Assembly (NCBI GenBank): GCA_035222895.1
Contig: JAVYIG010000066.1
Span: 358,501 to 422,500, forward strand
DNA from: Strongylocentrotus droebachiensis
Lineage: Eukaryota > Echinodermata > Echinoidea > Camarodonta > Strongylocentrotidae
DNA: 64,000 nucleotides
Direction: 5' to 3'
The translations under genes were made by a program, and so were the position numbers. Under the pieces are notes generated by a model. That model was not told the DNA's origin, made no database searches, and saw only the letters and a program-made list of their open reading frames with translations. This document shows, one piece after another, positions 21,804 to 34,300 of the stretch (its first letter is position 1; every line of letters begins with the position of its first letter).

Positions 21804-22973
21804 TATATCATCTTGGAAAGACAATCTCCTTTCCTAGTATTATGGCTTGCTCGGGCGACGGACAAACATGGTTGTAGCTGCTACCACATTTATATGCAGT
21901 GTAGTATTCAGACTCGCAAAACAGGGATTTTCAGCTGATTTTGGATTGTCATTCTAAGAAATAAAAAAAACTAGCAATAATTTAATTTCATGTGGTCTAG
22001 TGATTTTCTGGAATACATTATAGATACATGTCAGTCAATGGCATTGAATGGCATAAAGAATGCTAAATTTTCATGAGATTTTATTGTACATGTATCTTGC
22101 TCGACCCAATGCTGTTCATCATTTGTTTTGTTATATTTGTTATACTTGATATACAATATCTTTTTTTTACAAATTTCTTCTATTGCAATCAGATTCATTT
22201 TATCCAGTGTTTGTGCAATCAATAATTTCCCTTTAATTCTAAGGGATACAATTCTGTTGGCAAAGTAACTCTGGTTTTACAGAACATAGTACACATACTG
22301 TTATTCATAAGTTGTATCTGTTAATTTAATCTTCATCATGTCATTATGAACTCTCATGATGTGAGAAATCCAGAAATAGATAAACGTCAAGAATCATCAT
22401 GAAAAGATTGCTAATTATGATAGACATTTCCACATCTTCTCATTCATCCCAGTCAAGAAGAAAGACAAAAATATGGATACTACACTAAATTTGCAGATTA
22501 GTGTTTTCCACGTACTGCCATGACTATTCGCCTGATCCTTGCTCAGCAAAATTAGCTTGTCATCGGGATATTGTTTTCACTATTTCTATTGAGCGTAAGT
22601 GAATGGATAAACTTTGTTGATTTGGTGAGGATGCGGTTTCTACTGTTATGGATACACAATCAGAATGAGAGATGTTTTTTTGTTTGCTGAGTTTTACTTT
22701 TTATCTTATTAATAGTATATTTCTTGAATGGGGGCGGGGGACCATATCAATTGTTAGGCTTTATATGCATTGATGGATAATTATTTAACGGGTTTGGGTA
22801 TTATTTTGCCCTTTCAAAATATGCAATGAGGCAAACAAAACAAGACATGGAAGAGTCAAAAGCTCTTTCAAATATTCAAAGCACTCTCATTAAAGATTCA
22901 ATTTAAAGTGGATGGTCAAAATATATTCCCATATATTTAATTGAAAAATAAGAGGACACTTCATTCTGGTCAT
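21804..22973. other. Non-coding stretch
   Basis: No exon, RNA gene or recognised repeat. A G-run is seen near 22731. Confidence 0.4.
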
Positions 22974-22975
22974 TA

Positions 22976-23672
22976 GGGACTTTTCGATTTGCACTTTCAT
23001 AAGTGGACTGCGACGTATGCGGTCATTTTGACGAGGCACGCTGACTGTTGTTCGTTACCGTTTCGATGTTACACAACTACGACGCTCGCTTAGTGAGCGC
23101 GAAACGCGATCAAATAGCTAAAGATATAACACCAAATTCGGTGCATGGCACTGTTCTAAAAAATTATGCTGCAGCAGATTAACGTTGCATGAATAAAATG
23201 TGTTCATTTTATGAATTATTCTGCTTGGTGAGCGCGAAATTCGATCGAAAAGCTAAAGATTCATCACACCAAATTCGGTGCATGGGACTGATCTCGAAAA
23301 TTATGCTGCAACAGATTGGCGATGCGCAAACAAAATGTGTTCATTTCATGAATTATTCTGCAACAATTTTGATTTAAGAGAAATTACAGACATGAAAATG
23401 TGTTAATTTAAGAGAATTCACGCTTCCACCACTCTCCGGTTTTAGAATTAGGTCAATTGGGTCCATTTTGTGACTTCAATTTGATGTTTCGTGCCTACAA
23501 AAGATTGCTTACGAACATGTATCGTCACAGTTTGCGAACGACGGCAAAACAAGGGCGAACGCGTTCGAAAATTCTGCTACGAACGATGAGCTCGTCGATG
23601 CGCATGCGCACTGCTTCAAAAGTGACCGTATACGTCGCAGTCCACTAGTGAACGTGCAAATCAAAAAGTCCC
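22976..23672. mobile_element. TA-flanked MITE with internal tandem duplication
   Basis: Inverted ends GGGACTTTTCGATTTGCAC and GTGCAAATCAAAAAGTCCC, extended inward by GTGGACTGCGACGTATGCGG and its approximate inverse, with TA on both outer sides (22974-22975 and 23673-23674). The inside is more CpG-rich than the surroundings. No intact coding frame. Confidence 0.8.
23088..23362 (+). repeat. 137-bp tandem duplication inside the MITE
   Basis: Two adjacent copies, each with GTGAGCGCGAAA, ACACCAAATTCGGTGCATGG, AATTATGCTGCA and AAATGTGTTCATTT, ending in ATGAATTATTCTG. They are diverged by point changes. Confidence 0.8.
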
Positions 23673-23674
23673 TA

Positions 23675-25857
23675 TTGTTTGTTTTGGGAACATGGGACTA
23701 GGCATAACAAATTATGGGTACATAGAAAAGAACATGGCCTATGGGACAACCAAATATATTATTATATATTAGTTGAATTAAGTTGCCTGAAAACACATAT
23801 TTAGCTAGCCTCAAACCCTGCACTTGTTATCTTTAAGAAATTATCCCCTCCCTTAAAAAGACAGTGCATGGGAACATAAGTAGTGATCAATATGGTGCTC
23901 CTAATGCTGCTACTTCTCTCTAGTTTCCTGACATTTTCACTGTTATGTGGTGAAAGGTAAACTATGAGTTGGGTGTTAAAGGTCGAGGGCTGACATATTG
24001 CTTCATCAGGAACGTTACGTTTTATGAGCCAGAAGGGCATTAACTCTGTTTAAGGTATAGGAGATATGCCCTTCTGGCTTCAAGCAGACGATAAGATCTC
24101 TCCATCTCGGGATGTTTCATGTCATGAAGATGGCTGTCGTATCTTCCTGTCCGAAGATTCCTTGGCTAGATTCTGTCTACCAGTCTTCCTCTCTCTCTCT
24201 CCATGCTGAATGTTCAGGGGTGTAACAAGGCTCTTGGATTATGGGAAGGAGAGTTGTGAGAGCTAAATACAGATTTTCAAACAGGAGGGAGGGGTGGGGG
24301 GGGGGGGGGTTCTAAACAGTAAAGCGCTGTGATGACTGCCTGATTCAAGCAGTACAGGGCACTCCTATTGTAACAAGGGACTTGTCCTCCATTATATCGC
24401 AGTCAATGCCAATTTGGGATTCACAAAGATTCGGTGGTCCCCGTGTTCATATTTCATAATATTCATTAGTTTCCTGTGTTTCCAATTTCTTTAAAACTTT
24501 CACCAAATTGACCCCTCCCCCTAATTTTCCCCTTTCCTTTTTCTTTCACACAATTCAATCTATTACAAGTTAGGTTTGCCCTATACTCATTGGAGTTGTA
24601 AAGTACAACTGTAGTTAATCCTTTGGATGAAGCTTTACAACTGTTTGTCCCGTGCTTGCTTCAATAGAAAAAATACCCTTGCATTGGAGTTAGGAGCCCA
24701 TTCCACTGATTCCAGCATGATAGTTTGAGCAGTATAATCTTGTGAACCAGAGGATCTCAAGATTTGAAGTCTTGCTATACTGTATTCTTGTATCTAGGTT
24801 TTACTTATTGTTATTTGAAGAAAGTTACTGATGGCTCCTCAAAAGTAATTACCTCTCTGTAGTGGTATCTAGGGTAAAATTTGAATAATCTGTGTTCAAC
24901 ACCAATCTATAGGAGTACTTTCCGAAGTGATGATACACGATATAAACACAGTCTACATGATATCTGTATATAAGCAAACCTGAAATGAATCGATGGTTAT
25001 GGAAAATGGGATTGCATTGCTTAATTTGCCCTAATTATTCCATTCAATGAAGTGATGTTCACTTTCACCATATATAGTCTTTCAGTGAGAGCAGCCACTA
25101 TCATAGTATCAGACATTGCATGTGAAATACATGCATTTTGGCAGAATGATCCAGTTTCAGGATACATAGCTGTGCAGGTGGTCTATACACCATCTCTTGT
25201 CTTGTCTCGTCAGTTTTAATTAATTTGGTCTTATTTACACTCCTCTCTCTGTATATTTTAACTCTAACACTGACTAATGGATGGCATCTCAAAGCACTCA
25301 GTGAACAAGGCGCTACATCAATACAAAACTATTATTATTTGTATGTCTGTCTGTCTGTACATGGACCCTACATGCATGGTCTTTCTCTCTTTCTCTCCAT
25401 TGCATTCCTGGGCTATTTTGGTTTGGCAGGAATAGATAGCTGACAGTTTGTAATTAGCAAGGCTGCAAGGCTTTAACCATGGCACACATCCTAAAGGAAA
25501 TTAATGTGGCCTGTCTCAAGGCACCAGAAATTTTGCAAAATTTTGCAATGCTTTTATTGGATTTGTCCTCACTTCTCTGTTAAGTAAGGTCTTCTGAGAC
25601 GGCAGTATGATAAAAGATGATTGCTGTATGCATTTCTAGCATTCATAAAGTAAGTACATACCGTACAATGGTCGGAATCGTATAGCAGCAGCCGAAATCA
25701 AAGGTGGAGTAAATTAATTTTCTCGTTGCATAATGCATGATGTGGTTCTTGGACTTTGAGTTGCACTTCACAAACCTTGCATATGTGTTCACAGGAATGT
25801 TGTGTTGATAGTCTAGAAATATCCTACTGAAGACCGCAGCAGTTTTTCTAGAGATCG
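23675..25857. other. Non-coding stretch with a small hairpin
   Basis: No gene is supported. AGCCAGAAGGGCAT near 24028 returns inverted as ATGCCCTTCTGGCT near 24066, a short stem. A G-run lies near 24297. Confidence 0.4.
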
Positions 25858-26106
25858 GCTGTAACCACCACCACCACCACCACCATCATCACCATCGTCA
25901 TCGTCTCCTTCATCGTCATTATCATCATCGCCATCATCATCATTATCATCATTATCATCATCATCCTCATCTTTGATATCATCATCATCATCATCATCAT
26001 CATCATCGTCTCCTTCATCGTCTTCATCGTCTTCATCGTCATCATCATCATCATCATCATCATCATTATCATCATCATCATCATCATCATCATTATCATC
26101 TTTGAT

Positions 26107-26142
<36 letters not shown>

Positions 26143-26148
26143 GTTGAT

Positions 26149-26247
<99 letters not shown>

Positions 26248-26264
26248 GTCATCGTCATCATCAG
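25858..26264. repeat. Long (TCA)n / (TGA)n microsatellite
   Basis: About 400 bases of ATC/TCA triplets with scattered CGT, CTC and GTT variants on the + strand. Translations give only poly-Ser, poly-Asp or poly-Met and are not genes. The purest stretch is at about 26150-26250. Confidence 0.95.
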
Positions 26265-26404
26265 TCTTGACACAACCCAAGTGGAAAAAATGTACCCTGA
26301 AATATTGCTCCATTTCCAAAGTATATAGTTGTCAGATCAGACCAAAATTTCTTGTTGAATACTCTCATTTATCTTCTGTAACTTTCTTCTTTATTAAACT
26401 CATA

Positions 26405-26594
26405 GGCCCGAATTCACAAAGCAAGGTTTGAGCTCAGACCAAGGTTTGAGGTCAAACCTCCTTTTGTTTCGCCAAACCTTCTTTTGTTATTTACAAACCT
26501 GGTTTGTAAATAACAAAAGGAGGTTTGGCGAAACAAAAGGAGGTTTGAGCTCAAACCCGGTCTGAGCTCAAACCTTGCTTTGTGAATTCGGGCC
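26405..26594. mobile_element. Near-perfect 190-bp hairpin MITE
   Basis: GGCCCGAATTCACAAAGCAA at 26405 returns inverted at 26594, with arms of about 92 bases and almost no loop. The flanks read ATA on both sides, a possible 3-bp target duplication. The arms also contain short internal repeats of AGGTTTGAGCTC, so several foldings are possible. The low divergence between arms suggests recent activity or gene conversion. Confidence 0.85.
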
Positions 26595-29500
26595 ATATTC
26601 TTTGTTATTCTTCTATATTTTCTTGGCTGGCTGACAGTCTGTCTGTCTGCCTTCCCCCTCTCTCTTATATATATATATATATCTTCTTTCCCTTCCTATT
26701 AAATTACTTAGATATTAAACTGTACCCATTTAGTTTTTGTTGTGATATACATATACATGTAGTGGAGATAAATATGTTTAGAATATCCCTCTTCTCTTTA
26801 CGAAATTTTTAATATTGTATAAATATCTCCTTTACACATATCTCCAAAAAACATGTGAAAACAGTTTTCCTCTTTTATTTCTTTACACCACTGAATACTA
26901 CTTGCTCCACCATTGCCTTTTCTGTCTCCCTCCTGATCCAATATCTAGTGGAAACCTTGGAGGGATAGTGCTTTAATCTCATGATATGAAGAGTACGGTT
27001 ACCCTGCCTGAGCGGCCCGGCCAACCCAGTTTAACATTCATATCCATATCACAGTCGGAGATTTAGCTTAGGCTTTGATTTGTATGCCATTAAAGATGCA
27101 CTCTCTAATTCAATAAGAAATAGTATGATGGATAATGAAAGAGATTACCAGTGATACAGGCTTCCTTTCATTTGACTGAGAGGGGGCACAAGGCAAAAGA
27201 CACAAGCATGTAAATGTAGATGGCCTTTAAACTTCTATGGGACTGCATATAAATGAGATGCATCGAGGTATGGCTTTGAAAGTCAAATGAAGATTGATTT
27301 CAGTAACCAAAACCTGAAAGACCAGTGCACTTTGAAATTAATTTTAAAGTCTATTCACTGTTCTATACAAGCTTACAGTGACTACTGCAGTAAGTTTTAT
27401 TCAAGATGCTTAGAGATCCTCATATAATTACCGGTATACTGAAACAATTACTGGTATACTGAAACAATTATCGATATAGTACAAAGGAGCAATTATGATT
27501 GAAATATGAATTATTATTACCTTTAGCCTTTAATATAATATAAATATGATTGCATTGGTATTAAACACACAGACATTTGATTGATGCTTCTAAAATTTAT
27601 AAAAGATTTAGGACACTCAAGGATGTTTGATGCTTTGTCTTTTTTTTATGGTGAACTTTATGTAGGCCTATTTTTTAATATGGATGTTTTTAAAATCACA
27701 TTAAAATAGACTGCAACATTGATGCTTTTGCAAAATATATTAGCGAGATGCATTAGGTACCATGTTAGTAGCAAGTAATTTGTAAGAAAGCAAGTGATTT
27801 TGGGAAAGTAAAAGGGAACTCATTTTATAACATATAGGCCTTTAATTGTCATCAATAAGGTCTTTGCTCATTGTTTTTAAGCTGACAGTCGGCATCGTTA
27901 GCAGGCTAGGATCAGGTTCAAAAGCCAATAAATCTTTGAGAGGGTAGAAATTGACGTCACTGAGATGTGACACACTGTGCAACAATAGAGAATTAGATTT
28001 CAAACTCGCTCCCTGACCCAGTGAGAAAGGAAAGAGTCTTCACTTGAGATGATAAAAATAGAACGCTATCAAATTAACAAATAGGGTCTATCAGTAAAGC
28101 TCGATGGGGCATCTTCTTCTATCTACATCTTGAGAGTAGTCTCTGAATTGCATCATCCAGTTGTGTCTGCAAAATCAAGTCATCTTGATAAAACAATTGA
28201 AGCGTTCAGCTGGGATATTGCAATATTTATTATCTAACCTTTCAAATTGTCAATACATATCTCTTCATGAGACTGCCTAGGGCAGTATCGCAGCATCGCC
28301 AGATAGCCAGTATCTCTCCTTGAGGCCTTATAGATTTATCCTCTTTCCCAATAATACTCTAGATGACATCTCATCATCTGCTTTGAGACAAGTTGAGCAG
28401 TATTGATCTACTGCTAGCCTCGGAGGCCATGATCGTTAGCTCCCAGCAAATATCAGCCGGTCTCTTGACCTTTAACATTTTTACTACAATTCTCTGAGCC
28501 GCCAGTTTGAATGCGCATCATTGATGCAAGCCAGCTTGCAATTGTCTAGTGTGGGCGCCCATCTGTGGCATAGCCAGGGAGGCTTGCTTCTGGGAAGTGG
28601 GGCAAAGATTTCATATAAATCTAGAGTTTTATATACAAATGTACGGCAAATACTCATTGTGTGTGGTTCTGGGAAAATGGGGAAAAGGGATTTTGATCTT
28701 TTAACTGTATGAAGAATATGTTCATTAACATCATGTTTACTGCCTTAGATTTACAGGATGGAGAGAGTCTAGGGTAAAAGTGATAAAGTAAGCCCCCTTT
28801 CCCCCTCCCCCCCCCCCACCCCTTCCACCTCAGCACAGGTGATGCCAAATTCATGATAATAATAATGTATCAAAGAATAACATGTCTCAGCATTTGTGGA
28901 ATGACTAATTCTGAGAGTGCAGCTTCTTGTTCGAGGTGTCGGCTTTTCAAAGACTCAAATTTGTCAATGTCAAGGTCTGTCATTACTCTGGAGAGGATAT
29001 GACATGGCCCATTGTTTCCTTGGTGAATTCCATTGTAGCTGCAAGTAATTCCTACTGTTAAATAAACATTTGGATGCAATAGATGTGACATCCAGATTAA
29101 GTCTTTAGATTGCAACTTGTTTAGCTTGCCTCTGTGATAACATCACATTTACTGTATGTGACTTGTTCATATTTGTAGATGTGGGAGTACTTGTATGTAA
29201 AGGAGGAGCTAGCAATGCCTCTTATTCATCCCATGGCTCTGCTCCCAATTCCACTTTATCTACAGATGTTCAATTTATACAATCTGGGATTGAATGGCCG
29301 AATGGTAATCTATATGTGAGGCACTCAAGAAGGCTCCTTGTATGGGAATCAGAGAAAATATTTTGGCAAATTAATCGTAGAAAAATGCTTCAGAGAGGAA
29401 GAAAATCGTTCAATCTATCAATATGATTATTTGGTCGTTATTTATATGTGATTAGTGGGACTGCTGTCTGGAGTGCACTCTCCTCCATTTTTACAAGCAC

Positions 29501-31140
29501 TGTGGCTTTCTAAATGCATGGAAGGATGGAGAGAGAATGAATAAAATTTCAATGAAACTTGGATTGGTGGTAGACCACAAGCTTGCCCATAATGTTCCCA
29601 AGAATATTCTCAGAAGATCATATTTCAAAATGGTAGTATTTGTGGACACTTTCAAAGAATGCAATACTATTTCATTCATCTCCGTTCATTTGTTTGTGAA
29701 GTCAATCATAGAGCTTTATGAATGAGTTGCTTTTTAGAACTACCGGTATACATATTTGTACATTGCAACATCCTGAGAAACTTCAGTGTTACAGAAGAAA
29801 AGTGATTGGTTCTGTCTTAAGAGGATGCATTAATGTCACCTTAGTAGGGCAATAATGCCTACAGAAATGTTTTTGTGCTTGACTGTTTAACAAAATTTAA
29901 AAGTTAAACAACTACGGTATATTTTTGGAGCAGTTATTCCTTGTACAATCTAACATGTAGGTTGTATAGTACCAAACAAGGCATGTGTGATCAGGGCATT
30001 CAAGGTCTCATGTTAGTCTGCAACCCCCTTGCTCTAAACATCCTGCTCCCTCTTCCTTCTCCCTCTTCCTCCTCCTTATGGTGTTGAAGTGACTTCCTCT
30101 CTCTGCATCTTGACCTGGTCATACAGGTGCGACTGATGAAAAATAGAATGTTTTTCAGGGTTGCAGGTAGAGCAGAAAAGAAAAAGATCTTCTCATGTTT
30201 CTCATGCCCTGCCCTCTTCCTCATAGTCTTGAAATGATTTCCTCACCATACATCTTGACCTAGCAACGGAGTGGTTACTAAAAAACAAGGAGTATGTCAC
30301 TGTAGCCTAGCTTAAACTAGAGCAGAGAATAATCTTACCATGTTTCCTACTCTCCATGTTCATAGACCTCAAAATATCCTGTTTTGTATTGGTGTTCAAG
30401 GGACTTTTTCTCCATGTCCAACGTACCCATCACTACGACCAAGTTTACTAATGTGTATCACATCCAGATTTTGTTTTCAAGTTTTTAGTGGTGGCTTTTA
30501 TATTTGTCATTTTGATCATTAGAAAACCAGTGATCTATGTATCAGCCTTTACATGTAGTAACAGCCTTTACATGTAGTAACAGCATGTACATGTATCAGC
30601 CTTCACTGTTTATGAGCTGGATATGAATTTCAAGTTTTTAAGGCAAAAGAAAATCTTTGTCTTAAAGTGTTGGATGCAGGTAGACTTTTGGAAGGGTGGG
30701 TAAGTGTTGATGGTGTTTAAAACAAAAATGATTGCAAGAGTGAACCTGTACCCTCTAATATATTTCTCCAACTGTGTACATTTTCTGACCAAGCAAGTTC
30801 TATAACACCCCCTTCCATGTTTATCTTAATCTTGAAGTGACCTGCTATAAACATCTTGACATTGCATATTTTAGCTGTGCCCTGTCTTCTAAGAGTTGGA
30901 GTACTTGATCCAAATTCATCACAAATAAGCTTCATTTTGATATTAATCACATTGTTTAACATTTGAGATAGCAATTGTTTTTTTGCTTTTGATTAAAGGA
31001 CTTGTGATTGATTTTGATCAGTCATAGCTCAAGACAAGACCTAGAGGTACTTTACCAAGAAAATATAAGTGACAATGAAGAGAAACCTGTATCTTTAATC
31101 CTATCTTCCTTTCTGTTTGTCCCCCTTCCCCCCATTGCAG
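26595..31140. other. Upstream non-coding region of the CTTNBP2-like gene
   Basis: Probably an intron, because the exon at 31141 begins behind an acceptor. No exon for the family's N-terminal coiled coil was found. (TA)n lies near 26667 and a short C-run near 28807. A weak exon candidate at 29180-29306 is discussed under findings. Confidence 0.5.
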
Positions 31141-31326
31141 GCCGTCCCCCCTCTCTAACCCGCCCCACCCTGTGCCCATCGGCCTGGGAATCCCCTCTCC
31201 ACCAGGCCGCTAGACAAGGGGACACAGCAACGCTCTGTAGGCTGATAGAGGAGCAACATGATAGAACTTCACCAGAGAAAGATGGCTCTACCCTCATTCA
31301 TGCAGCTGCTTATGGCGGTCAAGTAG
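31141..31326 (+). CDS. CTTNBP2-like exon a: linker and first ankyrin repeats
   Basis: Acceptor CCCCCATTGCAG, donor GTGAGT. Starts in phase 1, so at least one more exon lies upstream. The linker GRPPSLTRPTL aligns with the segment just before the ankyrins in the vertebrate protein, then ESPLHQAARQGD and DGSTLIHAAAYGG are ankyrin helices. Confidence 0.9.
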
Positions 31327-34300
31327 GTGAGTGTCTGAATAGATTGTCAGGGAGCTGGGATAATGAAAGGGAAAGGTGATATACGCAGCCAGTCAGTAGC
31401 AGATACAAGCTTTGGGGGAAAAGAATTCATTAAGTGAATATGCCTCCCTCTTCACATTGAACGTACAGATGGACAACTCTAGGAAAACTAATATCGCACA
31501 ATTTCAATCAGATATAGCATTACTTATAAAAGTTATTATTCTTATTTTTTAATAGTCTTGAACCAGTTACTCGTATTTTGTACATGTACTTAATAAAAGA
31601 TTTTAAATCTGTTTTCATCTGGACTGAAGTTGTGAATGGCTGATTCAGGGCTAAGCACTCTAAATGTGTTTGGTACATTCAGACCCTCAAAATATCTGTC
31701 CGAACTTCAAAATATATTACATTTTAACATGAGCCTTAATTGTGCACACCGGCCTCCAATATTTTTGCTCTGGCCCCCCATAGTGCAAAGGTTTGCACTC
31801 AACTGCAAAATTGAAACAATGATTCTGATTTGTTGTTCAAACAATATGTTTGTGCAACAATGATTTTGATTGGCCATTGCCATTTTCCAATTGACTGCAA
31901 TTTTTTTTGTTTAGTCCTTGATTGAATTATTTAGACATTGTTGTTATCATTTACCAATGTCTCTTTTCTGTGTTTCGTTTTACAGATAGTATAGATTTAT
32001 TAGTAACATTAGGAGAAGACCCCGACACAGCTCAGTCAGAAGGACTCACACCCCTCCATGTTGCATCTGGAGAGGGGCATGAAGGGTAAGCTCTTAAACC
32101 ACCAAACTCCTGTACCTGGTATCAAGGAGTTGAACCTGGATGTAATGTCCCACCAAGAAATAGATATGTCAGAAGCTAGTGCGATTGTTTCTTTATTGAA
32201 CTTTTAATTCTCAAATGATTTTAATAGACTTAAACCTCATTGAGTTAAATTTGAAAAAGATTTGAATAATCAGCCCTGCAGAGTTGTTATTTGAAATAGT
32301 TTGCTAATTTTCTCAAGTATACAACAAGAATAGAGAAAGTTAAATTTTATAATAATCGAGGAACTCTTTGACCTAAGTCTTTATATCTGCATTTCTTAAT
32401 GATTTTTTGAAGTATTTTGAGCCCTGCATTTCTTCAACTTGATTGAATGGGAGGAAGTACTTTCAACCTATGCTGACAGGAATGGAATGGTTCCTGAATG
32501 TGAGGACTCAGTAGTCAACGATTTAATGTACCGTAATTTCTGTGTTTGTGGTTCTTTGTAGATGTGTGAGGTTTCTGTCGGAGCATGGATGTAATCCCCT
32601 GTCCCGTGATTCTCAAGGATGGCAACCCATCCACTGGGCCGCTGCTAGTGGGCACGCCTCATGTGTCAGAACCCTACTGGATAATGGCGCTAAACGTGAC
32701 TGCATTACTAACGTAAGATTTACACATTATATTTGTGATCTAGGATGCTCTCGTATTCTTAAAAATGGTAGTCCAAAACCTAATCTCAATTTCCATTTGT
32801 ATATTCAACATCAGTTTGATATCTACATGTATATTAGAAATGAGCTTTAAATCATTTTCCTGTCTTCTGAAGATAAAAGATTGAAAGAAGGTTCAATGTG
32901 TATAATTATTTAAAAACTAGCTGCATTTAAAGAAGCTAGGCGAAGAAATTTCACATAATCACTCAAAATGGGCAAATTATGCATGTCCGGATAGCGTAGA
33001 CCAATTTGAACACACACATTCTGCTTTAAAGTCTTGTAAATATAAATGAAACGCGGTATGAAGCTTTTTCCAAGAACCTCCTCAAACTTCTATTCCTGGC
33101 TTGAACAGTTTGTTCGCGCAGTAGGCCGATTATGACGCCACTGGTTGGGCACGATCGCAATTCTAGTCATCGAGCTCGCCTCTCGCACAGCTCGCGTGCG
33201 GTGTTTTGCATAGGCCTATACGTATACATTATCCAGACTTTGCATGCTTCATATCCTGACCAGAAAGTGGAATAAAAATCTCTAGAAATCATGTAATTAC
33301 ATATAATATTAAGGAAATTTAGGTTCTATAATACGAGGGGTGAATCGTGCAATTCGATTTGTCCAAATACCCTTCCGTTCTGTGTAATTTGCTGAGATGT
33401 TTTGCATTTGTTCGGTCATCATGCCTTGCCCTTGGCGTGATAGTGATTGCTGTTGATTATTTACGGAGACAATAATGATGAGTGAATCGCGAGCTTCCCT
33501 TGCATGTTTATGTCCTGCAGCTGCAGTTCTATTTATGAATGGTGCATATTTGTAATTGATTTTCGCCAAATATAACCTCACATCTGATCGTCTTTGTTTT
33601 GTTATCCGTGAAATTTGCTAAAGAGCCCTACACATCCCGACAAATTCGAAAATGTCTCGCCCAGTCACCCCAGTGACAATTAAGGTGCATGACAGATCGA
33701 TCGCCAGTTGAGCGGGGCCGGGGGAGCTGAGCGGCAGCTGGCAGCTCAGCCAGCTCGCGCTGATATACTATCACTGGACTTGCACCAGCATCGACGCCGT
33801 CTTCTTCGAATTGTTCTCTTTTTTCTATCTCTCCTACACCCCCATTATCATCATCGTCACTATCAGTACCACTGTCACTAGTTGTGGAGCTGTGCCCATC
33901 AAATTCGAATTCTAAATCGAGTAAAACCACTTCTTCGAGCTCGGACATTTTGATCAGATATTTAGCGTTCGAGTGGCGTTTGTAACGTATAATGCATGCA
34001 GGCGAGAAGTTGTGTGAGAGCTCTTGGGAGCACTCTCGCGCTCATGTGCCCAACCTCCTACGTCACAAATCGTACGTCACAATAGCGGGCCGATCGAGGG
34101 CGGAATAATCGGGTAGTAATTTCACCACTTTTAATAGCAGATAAGTCAGTTCTGTAACAATTTTTGATAACTAAATATGAACCATTAGAAAGATTGTAAC
34201 ATTAACTTTGTAATGATACCAACATTATTAAGATTAAAAGCCTTTTGAAACCTCCGCCTAGCTTCTTTAAGAGTAGATTTACTCTGATGGATGCCAGTTT

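Noticed and set aside
25813..26431. Long poly-Asp, poly-Met and poly-Ser frames
   Set aside because: They are the three readings of the ATC microsatellite, with no flanking exon structure.
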